64,000 bases of DNA from JABCPE02 sp963530295 (GTDB lineage: Bacteria > Bacteroidota > Bacteroidia > Flavobacteriales > Weeksellaceae), in NCBI GenBank assembly GCA_963530295.1, contig CAUSCF010000003.1, positions 62,001-126,000 of the forward strand, given 5' to 3'. Within the stretch, counting starts at the first letter, position 1. Each line of letters opens with the position of its first letter. A model generated the notes under the pieces. It saw only the letters and a list, made by a program, of their open reading frames with translations. It had not been told where the DNA came from and did not search any database. This document shows, piece after piece, positions 44,552 to 52,945 of this stretch. The translations under genes and the position numbers were made by a program.

Positions 44552-45451
44552 TTATTTGTTGTATTCTATTGTACGATAATAATCACTATTTTTATATTGT
44601 CCTGTAGCAGGGTCTTTAGTTTTAAATTGTATTTTCGTAGGATAGTTGTTAGTGTTTAAAGTATATTCTACCATAGATTCTCTTGTATAATTACCATTCT
44701 GATAAGGGCTACCAGAATGATAAAGAGTTTCGTTTATTTCTTTCTTTGCATAAGAAATAGGAAAGAATATATCATCGCTATCTTCTCCTCCAATTGCAAC
44801 AGATGAATAATTAAGTTTATCCATTCCTTTTATGTTTTCTATTAAACTATGATGATTTGCATATTGGTAAGTAGTAGTATTATTATTCGTCTTTTCAATA
44901 AGATTTCCTGTTGAGTCTCTCTCTTCAGAAACTTCTACTCTTTTTATTGGTCTTTTCTTTGCATCTAATGTGTAAGTGATGGTAGAAGTGGTTATAGAAG
45001 ATAGAGTTCCAGTTATATCATTATAATTTTTAGATATCTTTTGTGCTGTTACAGTAGAACCATTGATGGTGTATGTTGTATTTTCTTCTAAAACTTTAAT
45101 AGTACCATCATAAAATTCTCCTTTTTCAGAGATAAGGTTTCCATTAGAGTCATAATTAAATACATAAGAACCTCCATCAGGATTATTCATAGAAGTGATT
45201 AAATCTCCTGTATAAGTGTAAGTTTGATCTTTGTTGTTGTCATGAGTAGCTTTCACGAGCTTATTTCCATTATAAATTAAAGTAGATACTTCATCTGCTT
45301 TACCAGTTTTAGAAGAGGTAAGTTTGGTTGGAAGAATTCTTGTTTGGCTGATTGCAGGCGCCTGAGGCGTTGTAGGATTAGTGTTGTCATTATCCCTGCT
45401 ACACGAAATCATCATCGCTCCCACGAGAGCTGAAAATAAAAGTTTTTTCAT
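44552..45451 (-). CDS. Array lipoprotein, copy 4
   Basis: A 299-residue lipoprotein with the same protein sequence as copy 2. The DNA, including the upstream -7 box variant CAAAGATA and the downstream terminator, also appears the same by eye over the full unit. This implies a very recent duplication or conversion event. Signal peptide, lipobox, YD-like phrases and constant C-terminal half are as in copy 2. Confidence 0.85.
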   Translation of the reverse strand: MKKLLFSALVGAMMISCSRDNDNTNPTTPQAPAISQTRILPTKLTSSKTGKADEVSTLIYNGNKLVKATHDNNKDQTYTYTGDLITSMNNPDGGSYVFNYDSNGNLISEKGEFYDGTIKVLEENTTYTINGSTVTAQKISKNYNDITGTLSSITTSTITYTLDAKKRPIKRVEVSEERDSTGNLIEKTNNNTTTYQYANHHSLIENIKGMDKLNYSSVAIGGEDSDDIFFPISYAKKEINETLYHSGSPYQNGNYTRESMVEYTLNTNNYPTKIQFKTKDPATGQYKNSDYYRTIEYNK

Positions 45452-45478
45452 TTTATATTGAATTTAAAATTAATTGGA

Positions 45479-45486
45479 CAAAGATA
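45479..45486 (-). promoter_or_regulatory. -7 element of array copy 4
   Basis: CAAAGATA, the same as copy 2. Confidence 0.55.
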
Positions 45487-45514
45487 AGAATAATATCTTT
45501 TACACTAAAAAGAG

Positions 45515-45542
45515 AAAACTCCCTAAAAAAGGGAGTTTTTTG
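45515..45542 (-). terminator. Terminator of array copy 5
   Basis: Same stem and loop as the terminators of copies 2-4. Confidence 0.75.
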
Positions 45543-45544
45543 TG

Positions 45545-46447
45545 TTATTTGTTGTATTCTATTGTACGATAATAATCACTATTTTTATATTGTCCTGTAG
45601 CAGGGTCTTTAGTTTTAAATTGTATTTTCGTAGGATAGTTGTTAGTGTTTAAAGTATATTCTACCATAGATTCTCTTGTATAATTACCATTCTGATAAGG
45701 GCTACCAGAATGATAAAGAGTTTCGTTTATTTCTTTCTTTGCATAAGAAATAGGAAAGAATATATCATCGCTATCTTCTCCTCCAATTGCAACAGATGAA
45801 TAATTAAGTTTATCCATTCCTTTTATGTTTTCTATTAAACTATGATGATTTGCATATTGGTAAGTAGTAGTATTATTATTCGTCTTTTCAATAAGATTTC
45901 CTGTTGAGTCTCTCTCTTCAGAAACTTCTACTCTTTTTATTGGTCTTTTCTTTGCATCTAATGTGTAAGTGATGGTAGAAGTGGTTATAGAAGATAGAGT
46001 TCCGTCTCTATAATCATAATTTTTAGATATCTTTTGTGCTGTTACAGTAGAACCATTGATAGTGTATGTTATATCATTTTCTGAAGTTTTAGTAGAATTA
46101 CTAAATCTTTTTAATTTTTCAGATGTAAGATTACCATTAGAATCATAACCAAATTCACTAGACATTTTACTATTTATAATAGAGGTAATTAAATTTCCAT
46201 TATAACTAACATTAGATACATCTCCATCATTATGTATTAGTTTTGTTAGTTTTGTTCCATTGTATATGAAGGTTATTTCTGCACTTAGTTGGTTAGATCT
46301 ATCATCATAATAAGAATACTTCACAGGAAGAATTCCTATTTCACTGGTTGCGGGTTTCTGAGGCGTTGTAGGATTTGTGTTGTCATTATCTCTGCTGCAC
46401 GAAATAATCATCGCTCCCACGAGAGCTGAAAATAAAAGTTTTTTCAT
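45545..46447 (-). CDS. Array lipoprotein, copy 5 (most divergent)
   Basis: A 300-residue lipoprotein, the first in the direction of transcription. The signal and SRDNDNTNPTTPQ start are as in the others. Residues ~31-115 are strongly divergent (IGILPVKYSYYDDRSNQL, SSEFGYDSNGNLTSEK) while the fold appears kept. From KTSENDITYT onward it equals copy 1, and the C-terminal half is the common constant part. It may be the oldest copy or the donor or recipient of a different variable cassette. The upstream flank beyond the -7 box (46475-46482) differs from the other copies, marking the array edge. Confidence 0.85.
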   Translation of the reverse strand: MKKLLFSALVGAMIISCSRDNDNTNPTTPQKPATSEIGILPVKYSYYDDRSNQLSAEITFIYNGTKLTKLIHNDGDVSNVSYNGNLITSIINSKMSSEFGYDSNGNLTSEKLKRFSNSTKTSENDITYTINGSTVTAQKISKNYDYRDGTLSSITTSTITYTLDAKKRPIKRVEVSEERDSTGNLIEKTNNNTTTYQYANHHSLIENIKGMDKLNYSSVAIGGEDSDDIFFPISYAKKEINETLYHSGSPYQNGNYTRESMVEYTLNTNNYPTKIQFKTKDPATGQYKNSDYYRTIEYNK

Positions 46448-46474
46448 TTTTTATTGAATTTAAAATTAGTTGGA

Positions 46475-46482
46475 CAAATATA
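46475..46482 (-). promoter_or_regulatory. -7 element of array copy 5
   Basis: CAAATATA, 28 bases upstream of the ATG, in a flank that is no longer repeat sequence. Confidence 0.55.
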
Positions 46483-46509
46483 ATGATTTTCATCTAAAAA
46501 TAAATTCCG

Positions 46510-46517
46510 TATTTTTG
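46510..46517 (+). promoter_or_regulatory. Candidate -7 element of the LysE-family gene
   Basis: TATTTTTG fits TAnnTTTG and ends 26 bases before the ATG at 46544. It is divergent from the copy 5 promoter. Confidence 0.45.
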
Positions 46518-46543
46518 GAGTTTCAATTAAGAATTCGCATCCT

Positions 46544-47221
46544 ATGATAGAGCTTATTTTTTCTGCTGTCGGTTTGGGTTTTATGCTTAGTTTGGTATTT
46601 ATCGGGCCTGTTTTCTTCCTTTTGGTGGAGACCAGCCTTTCGCGAGGGCCTCGGCATGCATTGGCGCTGGATTTGGGCGTGGTTTTTGCGGATATAGTGT
46701 GTATTGTGGCGGCGTATTTCAGCAGTCAGGACATTATCCACATCATAGACCAATACCCGAGTTTTTATAGGATTTCCGCGCTTATTATCTTTGTTTATGG
46801 GATTTATATGATCGTTTCCAAAACCAGAATGCACATCGCAGGCGAGGAAAGACTCATCAACCAAAACTATCTGAAAACTTTTCTCAATGGTTTCCTGCTC
46901 AATATTCTGAACATTGGCGTGGTGCTTTTTTGGCTGGTAACCGTCATTTTCATTAGAAAAAACTATCCTGACACGGGCAGATTTTTGCTTTATATCGGCT
47001 TGGTTATCGGGACATATCTTTTGATAGACTTGGCGAAAATCTACTTGGCGAAACAATTTCACAATAAACTCAACCAGCAGGTAGCCAATAAAATCCGAAA
47101 AGGTGTAGGTTTTATTCTGCTGGTTCTGAGCGTGTTTATTTTCCTTCAAAGTTTCAAATCCTTTAACCAACTGGACAAAAGATTAGAAGAAAAAGGCATC
47201 AAACGAGAAGAAATAAAATAA
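46544..47221 (+). CDS. LysE family exporter
   Basis: A 225-residue inner-membrane protein with six predicted helices. It has the LysE/RhtB opening segment (GLGFMLSLVFIGPVFFLLVETSLSRG) and the charged loop after helix 2. The C-terminus is soluble, basic and acidic (LDKRLEEKGIKREEIK). Members export amino acids or related small molecules. A minus-strand open frame covers most of it but is hydrophilic and unrecognisable, so the plus strand is coding. It lies 24 bases before the LD-carboxypeptidase gene. Confidence 0.88.
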   Translation: MIELIFSAVGLGFMLSLVFIGPVFFLLVETSLSRGPRHALALDLGVVFADIVCIVAAYFSSQDIIHIIDQYPSFYRISALIIFVYGIYMIVSKTRMHIAGEERLINQNYLKTFLNGFLLNILNIGVVLFWLVTVIFIRKNYPDTGRFLLYIGLVIGTYLLIDLAKIYLAKQFHNKLNQQVANKIRKGVGFILLVLSVFIFLQSFKSFNQLDKRLEEKGIKREEIK

Positions 47222-47245
47222 AAAGATATTCAATAAGAGACACTT

Positions 47246-48178
47246 ATGGCGGTCATATTCCCAAAAACCCTTAAAAAAGGCGATAAAATAGCAGTCGTTT
47301 CTCCTGCTGGTTCGGTAGAAGAAGAGCAGATTTTATCCACGCTGGAACTCATCAAATCCAAAGGCTATGAGCCTGTTCTCAGTCCTCATTGCTTGGGCAG
47401 ATTTTCCTTTGGGTACAGCTATTCTGGAACGGAAAAACAGCGAATTTCTGACCTGAACTGGGCATTGAATAGTGATGAGGTTTCTGCCATCTGGGCTACG
47501 CGCGGCGGCTATGGCTGTCAGCATCTTTTGGGACATCTAAAACTAAAACATTTCAAAGAAAATCCAAAATGGTACATCGGCTATTCGGATAATACCGTTA
47601 TCCAAAGTTTCCTCTTGAAAAAGGGTTTTGCGAGTATCCACGGACAGACACTGAAGACCTCATCTTTTGGAGTTTCTTCGGAAAGTTACGAAGAGATTTT
47701 CAATATTTTCAGCGGGAAAAAGCCTAAATATCAGGTTGCTCCACATCCACAGAATAACCACGGAAGCGCAGAGGGCGTTTTGGTCGGTGGAAATCTGGCG
47801 CTGGTCTATGCGCTTTTGGGAAGCTCGTATTCGGTAGATTTCAGGGACAAAATTTTGTTTATAGAAGACATCGGCGAGAATTTTTATTCGCTGGACAGAA
47901 TGCTCATTTCCCTTGATTTGGCTGGTGTTTTTAGGAGAATAAAGGGTATCATCATCGGAGGGATGATTAACATGGGAAACGAAGCAGAAAATCCTGATTA
48001 TGAGTATAGTTATGATGCTATGGCTTATGAAATCATCGCCGAAAGGCTCAAGAAATATTCTTTCCCAAAGCTGTTCGCTTTTCCTAACGGGCATATTTTT
48101 GATAATGTACCACTGATTTTAGGCTCTGAAATAAAACTAAATGTTTCCGAAACGGAAGCAAAAGTAGAATTCTTATAA
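47246..48178 (+). CDS. LD-carboxypeptidase (peptidase S66)
   Basis: A 310-residue serine peptidase that cleaves the L,D bond of muropeptide tetrapeptides in murein recycling. The nucleophile Ser is in IGYSDNTVIQSF, the catalytic Glu in FIEDIGENFYSLDRML and the His in FPNGHIFDNVPL. The N-terminal GDKIAVVSPAGSV and ATRGGYGCQHLL segments are also typical. There is no clear signal peptide, so a cytoplasmic role is expected. It is in a run of same-strand genes (LysE, this, yraN, tsaB) with short gaps. Confidence 0.93.
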   Translation: MAVIFPKTLKKGDKIAVVSPAGSVEEEQILSTLELIKSKGYEPVLSPHCLGRFSFGYSYSGTEKQRISDLNWALNSDEVSAIWATRGGYGCQHLLGHLKLKHFKENPKWYIGYSDNTVIQSFLLKKGFASIHGQTLKTSSFGVSSESYEEIFNIFSGKKPKYQVAPHPQNNHGSAEGVLVGGNLALVYALLGSSYSVDFRDKILFIEDIGENFYSLDRMLISLDLAGVFRRIKGIIIGGMINMGNEAENPDYEYSYDAMAYEIIAERLKKYSFPKLFAFPNGHIFDNVPLILGSEIKLNVSETEAKVEFL

Positions 48179-48186
48179 ACCCATCA

Positions 48187-48555
48187 ATGGCTGAGCATAA
48201 TGACTTTGGGAAGGAATCCGAAAATCTGGCCGTAGAGTTTTTGGAAAAGAAAGGCTATAAAATTTTAGTCAAAAACTACCGCTATCTGAAAGCCGAAATA
48301 GATATCATCGCAGAGACTGAAAATCATATAGTTATAGTAGAAGTAAAGGCCAGAAGCACAGATGCTTTCCTGAGTCCAGAAGAGGCAGTGAATAAGAAGA
48401 AAATCAGGCTGCTCATCTCTGCTGCGAGCCATTTTTTGGAAGAAAATGAAATAGACAAGGAAGCGAGGTTTGATATAATCGCCATTCTTCCGAATGAAGA
48501 AAATCAGTTCCAAATCAAGCATATAGAAAATGCTTTTGAAATCATAGATATTTGA
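48187..48555 (+). CDS. YraN/UPF0102 family nuclease-like protein
   Basis: A 122-residue protein with a restriction-endonuclease-like fold: GKESENLAVEFLEKKGYKILVKNYR, AEIDIIAETENHIVIVEVKAR (the D...ExK motif) and the EAVNKKKIRLLISAASHF segment. The family is predicted to act on DNA or Holliday junctions, but its role is not known. It lies 8 bases after the LD-carboxypeptidase stop and is probably in the same operon. Confidence 0.9.
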   Translation: MAEHNDFGKESENLAVEFLEKKGYKILVKNYRYLKAEIDIIAETENHIVIVEVKARSTDAFLSPEEAVNKKKIRLLISAASHFLEENEIDKEARFDIIAILPNEENQFQIKHIENAFEIIDI

Positions 48556-48582
48556 GGATTTTAAATAAAAAAATTAATTTTG
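48551..48582 (+). promoter_or_regulatory. Promoter of tsaB, predicted leaderless
   Basis: TTTG (48551-48554), a 20-base spacer and TAATTTTG (48575-48582), then only 4 bases to the ATG at 48587. Confidence 0.7.
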
Positions 48583-48586
48583 CTGA

Positions 48587-49252
48587 ATGAAAATTCTACA
48601 CATAGAGACTTCGTCTAAAAACAGCTCTGTTGCCATTTCGTCTGATGAAAAACTGCTTTGTCTTTGTGAGAAAGTATCGCAGGATTATAAACAATCCGAA
48701 AACCTCCACACTTATATAGAATGGGCTCTGGAAGGAGCTGAAATAAAATTGAAGGATCTGGATGCAGTTTCGTTAGGAAAAGGGCCAGGGTCTTATACAG
48801 GGCTGCGGATAGGAGCGGCCTCGGCTAAGGGCTTTTGTTTCGGGCTTGGTATTCCTTTGGTAACGGTAAATTCTCTGGAAACTATGGTAGAGCCATTTTT
48901 GGGCAATTATGATTTGATAATTCCGCTCGTAGATGCGCGTAGAATGGAGGTCTATACGGCTGTTTTTGATGGGAAATCAGGGCAGATGCTGGTAGAGACA
49001 AACGCGAAGATTTTGGATGAAGAATCTTTTCAGGAATATGAGGGCAAAAAAATACTTTTCGTAGGAGATGGCTCTCTGAAAGCGCAGCAGGTACTAAAAC
49101 TTTCGCGGGCGGAATATAACGAAAATATCTATCCATCAGCGAAATACTCGATAAAAAAAGCCGTAGAAAAATACAAGCAAAAAGACTTTGAAGATATTGT
49201 CTATTTCGAGCCATTTTACTTGAAAGATTTTCATGGAGTGAAGAAAAAGTAA
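48587..49252 (+). CDS. tsaB: tRNA threonylcarbamoyladenosine biosynthesis protein TsaB
   Basis: A 221-residue ASKHA-fold protein that forms the TsaBDE complex for the t6A37 modification of ANN-decoding tRNAs. The N-terminal LHIETSSKNSSVAIS and the segment SLGKGPGSYTGLRIGAASAKG are diagnostic. The catalytic partner is not in view. It has its own promoter although it follows yraN closely. Confidence 0.93.
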   Translation: MKILHIETSSKNSSVAISSDEKLLCLCEKVSQDYKQSENLHTYIEWALEGAEIKLKDLDAVSLGKGPGSYTGLRIGAASAKGFCFGLGIPLVTVNSLETMVEPFLGNYDLIIPLVDARRMEVYTAVFDGKSGQMLVETNAKILDEESFQEYEGKKILFVGDGSLKAQQVLKLSRAEYNENIYPSAKYSIKKAVEKYKQKDFEDIVYFEPFYLKDFHGVKKK

Positions 49253-49284
49253 TTTTCTTATAACATAAATTTTAATGTAAAATA

Positions 49285-49323
49285 AAAAACCAGCATCAGA
49301 GAAATATCTGATGCTGGTTTTTA
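49285..49323. terminator. Bidirectional terminator, tsaB / porW
   Basis: A perfect 14-bp stem AAACCAGCATCAGA / TCTGATGCTGGTTT with a 6-base loop and flanking A/T runs, between convergent genes. Confidence 0.9.
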
Positions 49324-49326
49324 TGA

Positions 49327-51807
49327 TTAATCTAAATACTGTTTTTCCCAGCTTTGGACTGGTCGTTCTAGTTTTGTAGGTTTTTGTTTCTTTTGTTCCT
49401 CTTTCGGAGTTTCTTTTGGTTTTTCTTGCGGTATTTCCTCTATTCTGGCTGAAGTTTCAGATTCATTAGTAGGAATGATATCCGTTTCGTTTTCAGCAAT
49501 TTCTGGTTCAGAGTTTTGCTCTTTGTTTTCTGTATCCTTGTTTTTCATCTCATCCGCCTCTTTTTTCTTAGATGGAACTAAGAAATCTAGTATTTCTTTG
49601 GCCTTTTTCCCTTCGTTGGTTCTTTCATAGTTTAGGACAATCTGTTGTAGAGAAGAAATCATTTTTTCCTTGCTCTCGCTTCTTCCGATTATGAACGCAT
49701 TTAGCAGCTCAAATTTAGGAATGAGAGCATCTTTCGGATATTTTTCAACAGCCTGATTTACAATGTTCTGTGCTTCTTTGTATTTTTCTTCATTATACAG
49801 AGCATAGGCCTCTTGATAGACTTTTTTCACCTCTTCTTCAGATTCTGTGAAATTGGTATTTCTAGGATTTTTCACAAAAATAGCATAAGGTGTATCTGGG
49901 AATTCCTGAATGATGATATTTTTTGCTCTTTCTGCCTGACTAGGAGTTTTCTCATGATTCATGGAGAAGATGAGGTATAGAGCCTGTAGTTTTATATCTT
50001 TTTCAGGTTGATTGTCCACCAAGTCGTACAATGTTTTGGTAGCGAGCGGTGTATTTTGGAAGTAAGTTTCATACATTCTGCCCAGTTCCAGACTTGCACT
50101 GTCTCGTTCTTTTTTCAGTGCTAAAATGGCTTTTTTCTCTTTTGGTATTTTTTCTGTGTAGAAAGCCACCTCAAATCTCCTCGCATCAGCAGTAGTTCTG
50201 CCCAGAGCCTCATTTTCTAAATCATCCAAAGAACCGCTCAGCTTATTATCCTCGCCATATCTCCAGTTGTCGCTCAGCGTTCTATTTTGCCATATTTTTC
50301 TAAATTCATTACTTCCTTTGGCTACAGTAATTTCGTTAGCAAAATAAAATTTATTTCCCTTTTGGCTGCTGAAATTATCTTCAAATTCTTTGAAATCAGA
50401 GCTGTTGTCATAAGAGAAAAAGCTTTCTAGTTCCTTATTTTTCTTTTCCTTTCTCTTTGCCAGCTCTATTTTTTCTTCTTTTTCTTTCAATTCATTGATA
50501 TGTTTCTGAAAGAAGTCATTCAGCTCATTTTCAGACATTTTGGTAAGAGCCAAAATGCTGTCATTTTTCTTGATGAGGTAGTAGTTTTTAGAAATGTTTT
50601 TGATGTTGGTGGAGAGTTCTTTTATTTTATCCTTTGTAGGAGCATGTTCTATGACACTCACAGCACTGTCATAGTAAGCTCCAGCCTTTATATAATCGCT
50701 TTTTTTGAAATGTGATTTTCCGATTTCGTAATAGGCCATCCCACGGATATGCGGGTCGGATATCTGTTCTCTGATGGATTTTTGGAAAAACTCATTGGCT
50801 TCGCTTTCTTTTCCTGTTTTGGCTGCCAACAGCCCTAGAGCGTAGTAAAATTCATTTTTTCTGGAAGCATAAGTTCCTTTTTTGCTTATGTTTTCCAAAT
50901 ATTTTTTAGCCTCTTCATAGTCTTTGTCATTGTTAAAAGTCTTGGCGATTTCTATTTGTGATTTTACTTCTAATTCAAAATCATTAGAATATTTATACGC
51001 CGTTACGAAGCTTTCTCGGGCTTCTTCCATATTTCCCAATTCCGCCAAAATCTGCCCTCGGAGATAGGCGATTCTGCTTTTTGTTTGTCGGGATTTATTA
51101 AGGACAAAAGCCTTTTCTAAATGGTCTATGGCTTCTTCTTTTCTGTTGCTATATAGCAGGTTTTCAGCTTGATAAACGCTCAGAACTGCTTTTTGCTGTT
51201 TGGTAAGAGTATAGTTTTTATCTAAATCATAGAAAATTTCTTCCGCACGGATGTTGTTTTTCATCTTGGAGTAAATCAGTCCCTCATATATCTTTACAAG
51301 AGGAAGCCTTTTGTCTTTCGGCATGGTCTGATAAACTTGGCTGATGGCTTCTAGAGCAGAGCTTAATTTCCCTTGATAAATACGAGATTCTATCAGGAGA
51401 AGATAAGCATTAAAAATCTCTTTATTCTTCTGCTGTCCTCCGAAAACCATAGAGTGTTTCTCTATCGCTTTTAGGGCTTTTTCCTCTGCTTTTTGGAAGT
51501 TGCCGATGTTGTTTTTTTGGATGGGAGAAGAGATAACATCTCCAAAGAAATTGACATCAATATCTTCCTCTTCGCTGGAAGGAATCAAAGAATTTTGGCT
51601 AAAAACCTCTAAGTATCCTTCTTGGAAATTGTCTCTGTAGCTTTCCTTCTGCGATTTTAGTTCAGCTTTCAGGGCTTCTTTTCCATGAAAAAGAGTATTA
51701 TAATAAGCTGTAAAATTATGATAAGCTCTATTGACAAACTTGTTCTTTCTTGTGGAACAGCCCACAGCCAAGATAAAAACGGACAATAAGAATATGTTTT
51801 TTTTCAT
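49327..51807 (-). CDS. porW: Type IX secretion system periplasmic lipoprotein PorW/SprE
   Basis: An 826-residue TPR lipoprotein. Signal MKKNIFLLSVFILAVGC (Cys at 17) is followed by STRKNKFVNRAYHNFTAYYN, which matches the conserved start of SprE/PorW. About a dozen tetratricopeptide-like helices follow (roughly 85-390 and 620-760). A central disordered charged region contains KEKEEKIELAKRKEKKNK. The C-terminal tail is rich in Glu, Lys and Pro. SprE/PorW is needed for type IX secretion and, in gliding species, for motility. No other T9SS genes are near. Other TPR lipoproteins are possible, but the start motif is specific. Confidence 0.85.
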   Translation of the reverse strand: MKKNIFLLSVFILAVGCSTRKNKFVNRAYHNFTAYYNTLFHGKEALKAELKSQKESYRDNFQEGYLEVFSQNSLIPSSEEEDIDVNFFGDVISSPIQKNNIGNFQKAEEKALKAIEKHSMVFGGQQKNKEIFNAYLLLIESRIYQGKLSSALEAISQVYQTMPKDKRLPLVKIYEGLIYSKMKNNIRAEEIFYDLDKNYTLTKQQKAVLSVYQAENLLYSNRKEEAIDHLEKAFVLNKSRQTKSRIAYLRGQILAELGNMEEARESFVTAYKYSNDFELEVKSQIEIAKTFNNDKDYEEAKKYLENISKKGTYASRKNEFYYALGLLAAKTGKESEANEFFQKSIREQISDPHIRGMAYYEIGKSHFKKSDYIKAGAYYDSAVSVIEHAPTKDKIKELSTNIKNISKNYYLIKKNDSILALTKMSENELNDFFQKHINELKEKEEKIELAKRKEKKNKELESFFSYDNSSDFKEFEDNFSSQKGNKFYFANEITVAKGSNEFRKIWQNRTLSDNWRYGEDNKLSGSLDDLENEALGRTTADARRFEVAFYTEKIPKEKKAILALKKERDSASLELGRMYETYFQNTPLATKTLYDLVDNQPEKDIKLQALYLIFSMNHEKTPSQAERAKNIIIQEFPDTPYAIFVKNPRNTNFTESEEEVKKVYQEAYALYNEEKYKEAQNIVNQAVEKYPKDALIPKFELLNAFIIGRSESKEKMISSLQQIVLNYERTNEGKKAKEILDFLVPSKKKEADEMKNKDTENKEQNSEPEIAENETDIIPTNESETSARIEEIPQEKPKETPKEEQKKQKPTKLERPVQSWEKQYLD

Positions 51808-51848
51808 AGTTTATTTTAAACTCTATTATTTCGTGTTTTATTGTATAA

Positions 51849-52412
51849 TTATTCAGTTTTAGCCTTTTTTAATAAGGAATACACCACTGCTGTAGGAAGT
51901 CCCATGATGGTGTAGAAATTCCCATTTATTTTATCAATTTTTGCCATTCCCAGCCATTCCTGTATTCCGTAGCCTCCTGCTTTGTCCATAGGCTGGAATT
52001 TATCAACATAAAAATCTATCTCCTCCTCCGAAATATCCAAAAAACTCACATCCGCCACATCGGTCTGTGTCAGGATTTTATCATGAGTTTTGATGCTTAC
52101 GGCAGTGTATACTTGGTGCGTTTTCCCAGAAAGTGTTTTGAGCATTTCTTTGGCTTCCTTGATGGATTTAGGTTTTCCTAAAATTTTATTTTCAAAAACT
52201 ACCACGGTATCAGCAGTCAGAAGAATTTCAGATTTCTCCAAACTTCGGAAAGCGTTGGCTTTCAGCTCCGAAAGAAAAGCAGCAACATCACTTGCAGGGA
52301 AATTTTCGGGATAAATCTCATCGCATTCTATATTAATTACTTCAAAATCAAATCCCAAAGAACCGAGTAATTCTCTGCGGCGCGGCGACTGCGAACCTAA
52401 GTATAACTTCAT
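51849..52412 (-). CDS. maf: Maf-like nucleotide pyrophosphatase
   Basis: A 187-residue enzyme that hydrolyses non-canonical or regular nucleoside triphosphates. LGSQSPRRRELLGSLG, the catalytic Asp in LLTADTVVVFENKILGKP, and the later MDKAGGYGIQEWLGM segment are the family motifs. Length is normal. It is downstream of the KdsC-like gene with an 11-base gap, so an operon 53687 to 51849 (DUF2520, KdsC-like, Maf) is likely. Confidence 0.93.
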   Translation of the reverse strand: MKLYLGSQSPRRRELLGSLGFDFEVINIECDEIYPENFPASDVAAFLSELKANAFRSLEKSEILLTADTVVVFENKILGKPKSIKEAKEMLKTLSGKTHQVYTAVSIKTHDKILTQTDVADVSFLDISEEEIDFYVDKFQPMDKAGGYGIQEWLGMAKIDKINGNFYTIMGLPTAVVYSLLKKAKTE

Positions 52413-52423
52413 ATTTTTTTGAT

Positions 52424-52945
52424 TTATACAGAAGCGGTATCATCCTCCTCTGTCCATTTTCCCTGCACCTTCATCACTTGTTCTATCACATCTCGCACAC
52501 AGCCTTTTCCGCCGTAGATAGGCGAAATATAATCGGCAATTTTCTTGATTTCTGGAACAGCATTGATAGGACAAGCACCGATAGCCGACAGCCTAAGCAT
52601 ATCATAATCAGGAATATCATCTCCCATTGACAAAACCTCATCGTTTTTCAAATCGTATTTGTCTTTAAAATCTTCAAAATTCTGAAGTTTGTAGCTGGAT
52701 TTTGGGTAATAATCCGTTATCCCTAAATAGTTGAGCCTATGTTTCACCATTGGGTCGCTTCCTCCTGTAATACAGGCGATTCTGTAGCTAGCTTTTATGG
52801 CTTTGGTCACAGCATAGCCGTCCAAGACATTCATCGTGCGGCTCATGCTGCCATCTGGCATCAGAACGATGCTTCCGTCTGTGAAAACGCCATCTACATC
52901 AAACACGAAGGCTTTTATATCTTTTAATTTTGATTTATAACTCAT
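52424..52945 (-). CDS. HAD hydrolase, KdsC-like (3-deoxy-octulosonate-8-phosphatase family)
   Basis: A 173-residue HAD-superfamily phosphatase of subfamily IIIA. Motif I is FVFDVDGVFTDGS with both Asp residues. Motif II is ACITGGSD, the Lys of motif III lies further on, and MGDDIPDYDML is motif IV. Size and motifs match KdsC-type enzymes, which remove phosphate from KDO-8-phosphate during lipid A-core synthesis. The assignment to that substrate is by family only. The gene overlaps the next upstream gene (52935-53687) by 11 bases. Confidence 0.85.
   Translation of the reverse strand: MSYKSKLKDIKAFVFDVDGVFTDGSIVLMPDGSMSRTMNVLDGYAVTKAIKASYRIACITGGSDPMVKHRLNYLGITDYYPKSSYKLQNFEDFKDKYDLKNDEVLSMGDDIPDYDMLRLSAIGACPINAVPEIKKIADYISPIYGGKGCVRDVIEQVMKVQGKWTEEDDTASV

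Larger units (their letters stand above)
41547..46500 (-). repeat. Tandem array of five ~0.99-kb lipoprotein gene units
   Basis: Five head-to-tail units with start-to-start distances of 993, 990, 993 and 996 bases. Each unit contains a -7 promoter box, a 298-300-codon gene and a terminator. The last ~150 codons and the 3' flanks are nearly identical in all five. The region of codons ~31-150 is variable and mosaic. Copies 2 and 4 encode the same protein, so the middle of the array looks like a duplicated two-gene block. Confidence 0.95.

Noticed and set aside
41547..46500. CRISPR-like or MITE-like repeat
   Set aside because: The repeat unit is about 0.99 kb and is a complete gene with promoter and terminator; there are no short direct repeats with spacers and no transposase.
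46523..47170. A 215-codon open frame on the minus strand
   Set aside because: It lies opposite the LysE-family gene, is hydrophilic with no family resemblance, and the plus strand shows clear membrane helices and a family signature.
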